This document shows positions 10,609 through 21,478 of a DNA stretch of 60,000 nt, piece by piece. The stretch is from Nematostella vectensis (taxonomy: Eukaryota > Cnidaria > Anthozoa > Actiniaria > Edwardsiidae), in assembly GCF_932526225.1 (NCBI RefSeq), contig NC_064034.1, forward strand, positions 21,481,747-21,541,746, given 5' to 3'. The notes under the pieces are model-generated. The model was not told where the DNA came from, made no database searches, and saw nothing but the letters and a program-made list of their open reading frames with translations. The stretch's first letter is position 1. Every line of letters begins with the position of its first letter. A program made the translations under genes and the position numbers.

Positions 10609-13600
10609 GGAGTTTGATAACACCAACAGGGTTTGGATAACACCCACAAGAGGTTGGAATTCACCCACAAGGGGTTGGATAACACTCGCAAGGGGTTGGA
10701 TAACACCCACAAGGGGTTGGATAACACCCACAACGGGTTGGATAACACCCACAAGGGGTTGGATAACACTCACAAGGGGTTGGAAAACACCAACAAGAGG
10801 TTTGATAACACCCACAAGGGGTTGGATAACACTCACAAGGGGTTGGAAAACACCCACAAGGGGTTGGATAACACCCACAAGAGGTTGGATAACACCCACA
10901 AGGGGTTGTATAACACCAAAAAGTTTTTGGATAACACTCACAAGGGGTTGGATAACACCCACAAGAGGTTGAAAAACACCCACAAGGGGTTGGATAACAC
11001 CCACAAGGGGTTAGATAACACCCACAAGAGGTTGGATAACACCCACAAGGGGTTGGATAACACCCAAAAGGGGTTGGATAACACTCACAAAAGGTTGGAA
11101 AACACCCACAAGGGGTTGGATAACACCCACAAGGGGTTGGATAACACCCACAAGGGGTTGGATAATCCTCACAAGGGGTTGGAAAACACTCACAAGGGGT
11201 AGGATAACACCCACAAGGGATTGAATTACACCCAAAAGAGCTTGGATAACACCCACAAGGGGTTGGATAACACTCACAAGGGGTTGGAAAACACCCACAA
11301 GGATTCGGATAACACCCACAAGGGGTTGGATAACACCCACAAGGGGTTGAAAAACACCCACAAGGATTTGGATAACACCCACAAGGGGTTGGATAACACC
11401 CACAAGAGGTTGGATAACACCCACAAGGGGTTGGATAACACCCACAAGGGGTTGGGTAACACCCACAAGAGGTTGGATAACACCCACAAGAGGTTGGTTA
11501 ACACCCAAAAGAGCTTGGATAACACTCGCAAGGGGTTGGATAACACTCACAAGGGGTTGGATAACACCCACAAGGGGTTGGAAAACACCCACAAGAGTTT
11601 GGATAACACCCACAAGGGGTTGGATAACACCCACAAGGGGTTGGATAACACCCAAAAGAGCTTGGATAACACCCACAAGGGGTTGGATAACACCCACAAG
11701 GGGTTGTATAACACCAAAAAGTTTTTGGATAACACTCACAAGGGGTTGGATAACACCCACAAGAGGTTGAAAAACACCCACAAGGGGTTGGATAACACCC
11801 ACAAGGGGTTAGATAACACCCACAAGAGGTTGGATAACACCCACAAGGGGTTGGATAACACCCAAAAGGGGTTGGATAACACTCACAAAAGGTTGGAAAA
11901 CACCCACAAGGGGTTGGATAACACCCACAAGGGGTTGGATAACACCCACAAGGGGTTGGATAATCCTCACAAGGGGTTGGAAAACACTCACAAGGGGTAG
12001 GATAACACCCACAAGGGATTGAATTACACCCAAAAGAGCTTGGATAACACCCACAAGGGGTTGGATAACACTCACAAGGGGTTGGAAAACACCCACAAGG
12101 ATTTGGATAACACCCACAAGGGGTTGGATAACACCCACAAGGGGTTGAAAAACACCCACAAGGATTTGGATAACACCCACAAGGGGTTGGATAACACCCA
12201 CAAGAGGTTGGATAACACCCACAAGGGGTTAGTAACACCCACAAGGGGTTGGGTAACACCCACAAGAGGTTGGATAACACCCACAAGAGGTTGGTTAACA
12301 CCCAAAAGAGCTTGGATAACACTCGCAAGGGGTTGGATAACACTCACAAGGGGTTGGATAACACCCACAAGGGGTTGGAAAACACCCACAAGAGTTTGGA
12401 TAACACCCACAAGGGGTTGGATAACACCCACAAGGGGTTGGATAACACCCAAAAGAGCTTGGATAACACCCACAAGGGGTTGGATAACACCCACAAGGGG
12501 TTGTATAACACCAAAAAGTTTTTGGATAACACTCACAAGGGGTTGGATAACACCCACAAGAGGTTGAAAAACACCCACAAGGGGTTGGATAACACCCACA
12601 AGGGGTTAGATAACACCCACAAGAGGTTGGATAACACCCACAAGGGGTTGGATAACACCCAAAAGGGGTTGGATAACACTCACAAAAGGTTGGAAAACAC
12701 CCACAAGGGGTTGGATAACACCCACAAGGGGTTGGATAACACCCACAAGGGGTTGGATAATCCTCACAAGGGGTTGGAAAACACTCACAAGGGGTAGGAT
12801 AACACCCACAAGGGATTGAATTACACCCAAAAGAGCTTGGATAACACCCACAAGGGGTTGGATAACACTCACAAGGGGTTGGAAAACACCCACAAGGATT
12901 TGGATAACACCCACAAGGGGTTGGATAACACCCACAAGGGGTTGAAAAACACCCACAAGGATTTGGATAACACCCACAAGGGGTTGGATAACACCCACAA
13001 GAGGTTGGATAACACCCACAAGGGGTTAGTAACACCCACAAGGGGTTGGGTAACACCCACAAGAGGTTGGATAACACCCACAAGAGGTTGGTTAACACCC
13101 AAAAGAGCTTGGATAACACTCGCAAGGGGTTGGATAACACTCACAAGGGGTTGGATAACACCCACAAGGGGTTGGAAAACACCCACAAGAGTTTGGATAA
13201 CACCCACAAGGGGTTGGATAACACCCACAAGGGGTTGGATAACACCCAAAAGAGCTTGGATAACACCCACAAGGGGTTGGATAACACCCACAAGGGGTTG
13301 GATAACACCCAAAAGAGCTTGGATAACACTCACAAGGGGCTGAATAACACACACAAGGCGTTGGATATCACCCACAACGGGTTGGATAACACCCGCAACG
13401 GGTTGGATAACACCCACAAAGGGTTGGATAACACCCAAAAGATCTTGGATAACACTCACAAGGGGTTGGATAACACTCATAAGAGTTTGGATAACACCCA
13501 CAAGGGGTTGGATAACACCCACAAGAGGTTGGTTAACACCCAAAAGAGCTTGGATAACACCCACAAGGGGTTGGATAACACCCACAAGGGGTTGGATAAC

Positions 13601-14515
13601 ACCCACAAGGGGTTGGATAACACCAACAAGGGGTTGGATAACACCAACAAGTGGTTGGATAACACCAACAAGGGGTTGGATAACAACCACAAGGGGTTGA
13701 AAAACACTCATAAGAGTTTGGATAACACCCACAAGGGGTTGGATAACACACACAAGGAGTTGGATAACACTCACAAGGGGTTGGATAACATTCACAAGGG
13801 GCTGGAAAACACCCACAAGGGGTTGGGTAACACCCACAAGGGGTTGGATAACACCCACAAGGGGTTGGAAAACACCCACAAGCGGTTGGGTAACACCCAC
13901 AAGGGGTTGGGTAACACCCACAAGGGGTTGGATAACACTCTCAAGGGGTTGGATAACACCCACAAGGGAATGGATAACACCCACAAGGGGTTGAAAAACA
14001 CCCACAAGGGATTGGATAGCACCCACAACGGGTTGGATAACACCCACAACGGGTTGGATAACACCCACAAGGGGTTGGATAACACCCAGAAGGGGTTGGA
14101 TAACACCAACAAGGGGTTGGATAACACCAACAAGGGGTTGGATAACACCAACAAGGGGTTGGATAACACCCACAAGGGGTTGGATAACACCCACAAGGGG
14201 TTGAAAAACACCCACAAGGGATTGGATAGCACCCACAACGGGTTGGATAACACCCACAACGGGTTGGATAACACCCACAAGGGGTTGGATAACACCCAGA
14301 AAGGGGGTGGATAACACTCACAAGGGGTTGAAAAACACCCACAAGGGGTTGTATAACACTCACAAGGGGTTGGATAAAACCCACAAGAGGTTGATTAACA
14401 CCTACATGGGGTTGGATAACGACCAAAAGGGGTTGTGTAACACGCACAAATGGTTGGATAACACACGAGGGGTTGTGTAACGCACAAGGGGTTGATAACA
14501 ATCGGAAGGGGTAAA
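10609..14515 (+). repeat. 21-bp satellite array with ~797-bp higher-order repeat
   Basis: About 185 copies of a 21-bp unit whose core is GGATAACACCCACAAGGGG. Because 21 is divisible by three, long open frames exist in several frames on both strands (NTHKGLD, GVIQPLV, LSNPLWV periods). I regard these as artefacts of the repeat, not genes. A marker variant (TATAACACCAAAAAGTTTTT) recurs at 10909, 11707 and 12504, which gives a 797-798-bp higher-order unit of 38 monomers; a 1-bp deletion in GGTTAGTAACACC explains the 797. A second 210-bp (10-unit) higher-order pattern occurs at 13970-14320. The array degrades at its 3' end (14330-14515). It starts about 15 bp after the putative MSRB polyadenylation signal. 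Confidence 0.95.
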
Positions 14516-16191
14516 TAACACGAGATAACATGTACAGGGGGGCGAAAAAAAGTCCAGACAACACTGCTATTCTATATTTATTTGACAAATTTAAAATAAC
14601 TCTATGCGTCTAGATGTAATACCAACTATTCAACGCAACGCAAAAAAGTTTAACAAAAGAATTCCGTGCGTATAATAAGAAAGTATCTATAACTCTGTAA
14701 TAACAAAACATATGTTCCTTTGGGAACGGGTTTTCAAAATCCTGAAACAATTTCATTTTGACTTATATAACTGTGTAGCAATTCAACTTATAACGTGTTG
14801 ATACAACTTACGATATATATTTTCTATAACATCGTTATTAATAATCCAACTATGTGTAAATACTAACAAACGTTTTACTGACGCAGATAACATCAAATAA
14901 CTTTTCTAGATTACGAATGTTAATACATATCTTTATATAATTCTCTTTTCTACGTCAGTACTTTATGTATTTGTATTTCAAGTTAAAAAATGGAACATAG
15001 GAACCAGGCCCGTAGCAAGTATTTTTAAATACTAAAAAGCTGGGGATTCTTTTACCAATTAGCCGTCCATTTTCTCTAAGGTAGCCCATCCTAGCTCGCT
15101 TTGCTACTCGATTTTTCTTCATTAGAGCGGACCTTCCAGTCGAGTGGGAGCTCTTCCAAACCCCCAGAACCCCCCCTGGCTACGGCCCTGGGAACTCAAG
15201 AAATGGCAACCAAATAACTTATGATGTTAGATGTGCTATTGGGGCAGCCCCAGGGCCAATCAGGATACAAGAGAAAAACATTTGATTGACAAGGATTACT
15301 TTTAAAAAGCCAATCAGAGACAGTGAGGTTAAGAACCGAAGGAACTGCAGAGTTTTCCACTACGCGATTGGTTAAAACTTTTGCTTGGAGGCAAAAATCT
15401 GGTGCCAAGAGGAAAGGACAGAGGGGGAGGGGTATCTGTTATTGTATTTCTCTGGTCAAGCCCTCTTTTCTTTAAAATAAACACGAGGTTGTAGATAAGA
15501 AGAAAGAAATGTGTGGTATTGCAACCAACGCTTACAAAAGGCGTGGTTGGGGTGCTGGGTGGGGCCGCTTCTAAATAGCTTGAATAACTTACATTTTTCA
15601 TGAAATGTTCTCCTCGTCTAATCAGTGGTAAAATAATTCCAAACAAGAATTATTTATGTACGCATTAAAACAATAATTCTATTTTTTTCTACAGTATATG
15701 CAATATGTCTTTCTATCTAAACCTTGTTTTCTATTCCAAGATTATTTTGTAACTGTACAATTCAACTAGGCAAGAGGACCAAAATATACAACCACGTATG
15801 AAGACTAGGTAGACTAAGTGTTGCCTTTTTGCAGGCATTTACTCAGTAGAATTGGAGTCGCCAGTGGCCTTTTTTTATGAGGCCGCGCATGAGCTGGGGA
15901 AGATGTAGGGGAGAGGTCGTCTTCGCCTTACATAACCTACTCTAGCCCAGGCCGCACGCGGTCATGCAGAACAAAATGGCGACTAATCCCACTTTGATTT
16001 AAAATCGCCGAGTAAAATCCTGCACAAGGGCTAGGCTAAGAGTAGTTCTTTGGATATCACATATCTTATACGCAATACCTTAAGAGCTCCTTATATCCCC
16101 TATTTTAGATGGTCTGTGAGCATGTCCAATGTTTGAGTATACTTATATGATCTGTGTCGTTTCCAGTGTTTGAGCATTTTTCCTGCGAGGA
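14516..16191. other. Noncoding interval between the satellite and the AT-hook gene
   Basis: No exon is recognised. 15005-15190 has the look of a generic interspersed repeat fragment (CCCGTAGCAAG and GGCTACGGCCCTGG ends). 15828-16040 forms a degenerate inverted repeat: GCAGGCATTTACTC against GCAGGATTTTACTC, and two GTCGCCA words. It may be an old MITE. The final 150 bp presumably include the 3' UTR of the minus-strand AT-hook gene. Confidence 0.4.
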
Positions 16192-19100
16192 TTACTCGTC
16201 AGCGAACATCTCGTCAGGGGGGAGGGGGTCGTGGGTAATTGACGCCGGGACCTCCCCTACCATAGTAGGTAGCTTCTCTCCTTGACTCTCCTGAATTGGA
16301 AGGTTGTCGTTGTCAAGCAATTTATGATTGATTTCCAAAATGGCTTGCTTGCGAGGCTGTAGCAGGCCTCTGGAGAGGAGGAGGGAGGGACGGGGGGGGG
16401 GGGGGGAGGTGTGGGGTGGTCATTGTATATAAAACAAATGTTGTTCTTCGTCAAGCACGAGTCCCTTGGTCCCTCCCCCTGTTTGGGCCCTGGTCCCTCC
16501 CCCTGTTTGGGCCCTGGTCCCTCCCCCTGTTTGGGCCCTGGTCCCTCCCACTGTTTGGGCCCTGGTCCCTCCCCCTGTTTGGGCCCTGGTCCATCCCCCT
16601 GTTTGGGCCCTTGTCCCTCCCCCTGTTTGGGCCCTGGTCCCTCCCCCTGTTTGGGCCCTGGTCCCTCCCCCTGTTTGGGCCCTGGTCCCTTTCCCTGTTT
16701 GGGCCCTGGTCCATCCCCCTGTTTGGGCCCTGCTCCCTCCCCCTGTTTGGGCCCTGGTCCCTCCCCCTGTTTGGGCCCTGGTCCCTCCCCGTGTTTGGGC
16801 CCTGGTCCCTCCCCGTGTTTGGGCCCTGGTCCCTCCCCCTGTTTGGGCCCTGGTCCCTCCCCCTGTTTGGGCCCTGGTCCATCCCCCTGTTTGGGCCCTG
16901 CTCCCTCCCCCTGTTTGGGCCCTGGTCCCTCCCCCTGTTTGGGCCCTGGTCCCTCCCCATGTTTGGGCCCTGGTCCCTCCCCCTGTTTGGGCCCTGGTCC
17001 CTCCCCCTGTTTGGGCCCTGGTCCATCCCCCTGTTTGGGCCCTGCTCCCTCCCCCTGTTTGGGCCCTGGTCCCTCCCCCTGTTTGGGCCCTGGTCCCTCC
17101 CCATGTTTGGGCCCTGGTCCCTCCCCCTGTTTGGGCCCTGGTCCATCCCCCTGTTTGGGCCCTGGTCCCTCCCCCTGTTTGGGCCCTGGTCCCTCCCCCT
17201 GTTTGGGCCCTGGTCCCTCCCCCTGTTTGGGCCCTGGTCCCTCCCCCTGTTTGGGCCCTGGTCCATCCCCCTGTTTGGGCCCTGGTCCCTCCCCCTGTTT
17301 GGGCCCTGGTCCATCCCCTGCTACAGCCCAGAACATCCTCGAGGACCCGAGGCGAAAAGCGCGATAACGAGCTAGCCGCTAAAACAAGCGCGCGAAAAAT
17401 TAGGAGAGGGGGTGAGGGAGAAGAGATCAGGGATGACAAAGGTATCTCCCTATACCCACCCCCTCCCCCTTGATTTTGCGGCTGTCAATATATCTAAAGA
17501 AGGCGAGAGATAATAAACATACATTTTTTCTTGGCCTGCCTCTTCCTCTTTTTGGTGTATTCTCGTCTGGTTTTGGCTTAGAGGCGGAAAAACAGCATCA
17601 ATATCACAATTCAATAGAATACATTACATTAATATTTTTGGTTCATTTTCCGGTAAAATGTCGGTTAATTTCCGGTAATTTGTTGGTTCATTTTCCGGTA
17701 TAATAGCATAAAACTTCTAAGAGAACAGGGACCTCGGAGCACGACAAACTGAGGGGGTGGGGGGGCTTTATTTCTCATTTTCAAATCACTATAATAGGGC
17801 TTTCTCAACTTAAAATCACTATATTAAGGGTCACACGTTTTCGTTTAAATCCGTATACTTTTTGATAGGCCTTCCGTCCTCACTAACATCGAATACTTTG
17901 AAAACGCTGTTGAAAGTGAATAAAAATGAATCCGTATACTTTGATCTGTTGTGTGGACGCGAATAAAGTGATTCGGTCGAATTCGCGTTAGTGTGGGCTA
18001 GAATAAAAATATTAAAAATCGGGGAGGGGGGGGGGGGGGGGGGCTAAGAAAAATCTCCCTTAGGTGAAGCATTGATCACTGATTATACATACCCACTTCC
18101 GCGGCCGTCCTCTTGGTCTAGGGGGACCAGTGACAACGGGTTTGGGCTATAGGCGAAAGATACGGTACATTAGAACATGGCGAAATGCATAGGCTATTTG
18201 TATGATTGGGCAGGGATCAACTAGAGGAAGGAGACAATACGCATTTTTTACAATGCCTCACGCCCGACGCTTCAAGTTCCGCAAGATGGGTGAAATTTCA
18301 TGAAGACAGATTGAAAAGAGAGAAAACATGAGTTAAGAGTAATGAGGTTTCCACTCAAGAAAGAAGGGAGGGAAAGGGAAGATCACGAGGCACGGCTTGG
18401 ATATAATCTACACTTATCAACAAACACCCTACCCTCTTTCTCCAAGGAAGACTAAAATGATGTTACGTACAGTATATGCAGTTAATGGAGTTTGAATATT
18501 TCAATATCATTGTTTTACTTTAAAAGTATTGTTTTATGATAAAATTATTCATAGGTGTTTGTTTTGTCGTCGATGTTATACATAAACCTCGTGGCTATTC
18601 TTCGGCTCTGGCTCACATGCCTGGCCATTCAGCAAATTCCTAAATGTGAAATTGTGGCAGTCTGGTATTAGCAGTGCTTCACAAAAGATTTCCTCACAAT
18701 TGAAAAATAAACAATCCTTAAGACACACCACCTGTAGGGCATGTTTCAGAGATAAACATAATATGGAAACACAAAAGTGAAGGAGGGAACTGGTTCATTG
18801 ATCAAAAAGCGAGAAATTGAGACCCCACCAGAATTTGATTCTGAATACACTTGTTTTAAGAACGTCTAATTTTCAATTAAGGCTGGGCCGTTTTAATTTT
18901 TGGGAGATTTAAAGGCTGAATATGTTCTTAACGATGTTCTTAAATTTAAGTGTACATAAGAATGTACCCAAGAATTATTAGGAAAAGAATTACCTTATTA
19001 CACTTAATTTTCGCGATTTTGAAAGATTCGCGAAAATAAAGTGACGCGAAAATTAAGTGTCGCGAAAATTAGGATGCGCGATAATTAAGTGAGTACACAA

Positions 19101-21478
19101 GACGCCTTTGGGGGAATATTGGCCGTTTAATAAGCTTTATGGAAACACCTCGTCTATTTAGTCATCTAATGTACATATAGTACCGTAAGGGGTTGAGTTG
19201 GACTTGTATCTGTGTATTTATAGATTTTTATGAAACTAAATTATCCCACGCATCTTTTTGTCTCAAATTAAATTCCATTGTTTTGCTTGATTTTATTATC
19301 CCAAAATCGCGAAAATAAAGTGATTTGGTTTTTACGGAAGTAGGAAAATCGCGAAAATCAAGGGGCGCGAAATATCGCCATCTCAAAATCGCGAAATTTT
19401 GAAGTCACGAAAATTAAGTGTAATAAGGTACTAATGATCAATAGCAATAATAAGGTTGTTACTATTAGCACAATTTGATTCTGCATTTTAGAACGCATTA
19501 GGACTAAAAAAGAAACAAAATTCTGTTATCTGAGCCTTGGTATGTTCTTAGCATTTTCTTATTTGATGAAACCTCAGGCTGGACGTTCTTTTTTATGAAA
19601 AAGGTTCTTATAAAAAAGTGTATCTACTTATGTTGATACTAATACATGGTGCTATATTGCTGGATTGACCTTAAAACAGTGTGATCTTACAAATCACGAA
19701 ATAAACCATATTTCGGAATAAACATATTTCGGAATTATTCACAAAGAGGTTAATAGTCCTTTAAATTGTAATGAAATTGTTGCATTAGTTTTCTAGAACA
19801 ACAAAAAACATAACAGAAATGTTTTCAAAATGATTTACGAATAACGAGAAAGGTAATTGCAAAAGACACCAATATAAATTCTTCAGATACTTTCTACCTC
19901 CACAAGGTAGTACAATCTAAGTCTGAGGAGAGAAGAGCGAAACCTGAGATTTATAAGACCAAGATAAAGTCCAACACACCAGGCCATTAACTCCAGCATG
20001 GTGAAACACGTGGACCCTGACTAACTCACTATGATACTTGACCCCGATAATAACGACTTCACTCTAAACACCACTGGATTATTGGAAAACTGCCACCAAA
20101 GTGGGCAGTTGCTCTAATTCACCAAGCGCATTGTTAGGGTTAGAATACGAGTTTTCTCTCGAGCTATTATTGGTGTTTAGGTTATAAGCCCGAGACAAAA
20201 GCTGTCATTTTTTGTTGTGCAAGACTATTTAGTCAGCTCTTCACTTAGCGGGCTGGATATGGTGGTTATTTTAGGTCTACCGATAAGAGACCAGTCTAGC
20301 TATCAGCCCTGCAGTATAAGCGGTACCGCTTGTTTCGTGTAGATCTTCGCTGTTGTTTCAAATCCTCCACCATTCTAAACTCACTACAGATTTGCCCAAA
20401 CACAAAAACGCCTTCGTCTTCATAATCTTTAAAAATGTCTACGTTTTTGTTCATTCTTTTTTGAATTAAAACGCAGATGTATCCTCGAGTAGTTGTACAA
20501 TACTGAACACGTGGACTACATTGTCCACGCGTCAATACGCCGCCGTTTGCAGTTGGCGCTAATTTTTCCCGCGCAAACAACACGTGTCACACTTCACAGG
20601 ACATTACGCCTGCGCGATCTCAACCGGCACGTGATTATGGTGGGATGTCAAAAATACGAAAAGAATTCTATTTCTTTAGGGCTACAAACCACGCTGAAAA
20701 TTATTACACGGCCGGCGCAATCGAACTATCTCCACCGGAAATGTCATCGAGAAACGATAAACGGCTTATCTTGAGAGAAAGTCGTGCTATAATGTACACA
20801 AACATTTGAATTCGTGCCTTAAATGCTAGGGTTCGCGGGTGTAATTATTCAACATTGTAAACAAGCTGTCACGAGTGGCTTGGATAAAGCAACGAGCTCA
20901 AGCGAGAAGATACGCATTCAACTGGAACGCCAAACACCAAAACAACCAGTGCTTAGCTCCGATTCAGAGAAGGATTTATAAGGATTTTTTCAACTTCCGG
21001 AAAGCAGGGGGCTGTTTTCTTATTGCGTGGTTAGGTGGTTAGGGGTGGATTAATGTGCGATGCATTACGCGATGCGCAAAAAAACTACTAGCAGCACGCT
21101 GGAGACCACGATACTAGGAGCGCGTTACACCAAGAAGTACACAATGGACCTCTACCTTGGGGTTTTTGTTTTTTGATCCTTTTGGTCGACCACGCTTTCT
21201 TTTCTCCGTCGGTGCACCTTCTGTGGAATTTTCCGTGCTTGGTTTCTCCTTAGAGATAGAATCAGAGTATTACCAGGATAAGGACTTGTCAAACAAGTTC
21301 TCAGAAAATTGAGTTCTTAGTAAGTGAATTTCTACCATTAGCATCAATGAATTACCTCAGTTGCCTCGCTTCTGTTCGCTTTTGGCCTACCCCGTTTCTT
21401 TTTCACCTCCGGTGATGGCACGGCGTTATCGTTGACATCCTCTTTAGTTGTTGCGTTACTTTCCTCATTTTTACTCAT
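16192..21478 (-). CDS. HMGA-like protein with four AT-hooks (five exons)
   Basis: Reconstructed by eye from five minus-strand exons, all in phase 0 with AG/GT borders: 21478-21356, 21248-21156, 18146-18093, 17576-17523 and 16290-16192. The product is 140 residues. Exon 1 starts at ATG 21478 (MSKNEESNATTKEDV) and carries hook KKKRGRPKANR. Exon 2 carries KRKRGRPKGSKNKNPK, very close to the second hook of vertebrate HMGA1 (RPRGRPKGSKNKG). Exons 3 and 4 are both 54 bp, both begin PKP and end in a hook (PRPRGRPRKW; KRGRGRPRKN), and both are followed by GTATGT donors. Exon 5 encodes a 32-residue tail ending PPDEMFADE. AT-hooks bind the minor groove of AT-rich DNA, so the protein is probably a small nuclear architectural factor. 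There is no homeodomain or other fold. The exon chain is inferred, not seen in a transcript. Confidence 0.78.
16468..17322 (-). repeat. 24-bp G-rich minisatellite in the AT-hook gene intron
   Basis: About 36 copies of a 24-bp unit (core TCCCTCCCCCTGTTTGGG on plus) lie in intron 4 of the AT-hook gene. Variants (CCATCC, CTGCTCC, CCGTG, CCATG) are arranged in blocks of 6-7 units, showing block duplication. The coding strand of the host gene carries runs of GGGGG, GGG and GGG per unit, fitting G-quadruplex consensus spacing. All frames are open because the unit is a multiple of three; the GPGPKQGE-type ORFs are repeat artefacts. Confidence 0.93.
17577..18092 (-). other. Intron 3 of the AT-hook gene
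   Basis: This 516-bp intron contains a short iteration of GGTTCATTTTCCGGTA-like words (17638-17705), a G-run of 18 at 18026-18043, and at 17835-18000 a segment with two ATCCGTATACTTT words and GTGTGGACGCG that looks like a MITE relic. No extra AT-hook exon was found in it. Confidence 0.5.
18993..19428. mobile_element. TA-flanked MITE with CGCGAAAATTAAGTG-type termini
   Basis: A 436-bp element lies in intron 2 of the AT-hook gene. Both ends read CCTTATTACACTTAATTTTC when taken inward, and both sides are flanked by TA (18991-18992 and 19429-19430), as expected of Tc1/mariner-type MITEs. Subterminal GCGAAAAT(T/A)AAGTG words are iterated at both ends. There is no coding capacity. Confidence 0.8.

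Noticed and set aside
10559-14588. Long ORFs on both strands (NTHKGLD, GVIQPLV, LSNPLWV, TPCGCYP repeats)
   Set aside because: They are open in several frames at once because the 21-bp unit is divisible by three; there is no start, splice or composition evidence for a gene.
16257-17473. ORFs of about 290-360 codons with GPGPKQGE, LFGPWSLP or VWALVPPP repeats
   Set aside because: Artefacts of the 24-bp minisatellite; five overlapping frames cannot all code, and the array lies in an intron of the minus-strand AT-hook gene.
20296-20583. 95-codon minus-strand ORF
   Set aside because: Within intron 2 of the AT-hook gene, no hook, no splice context, no recognisable domain.
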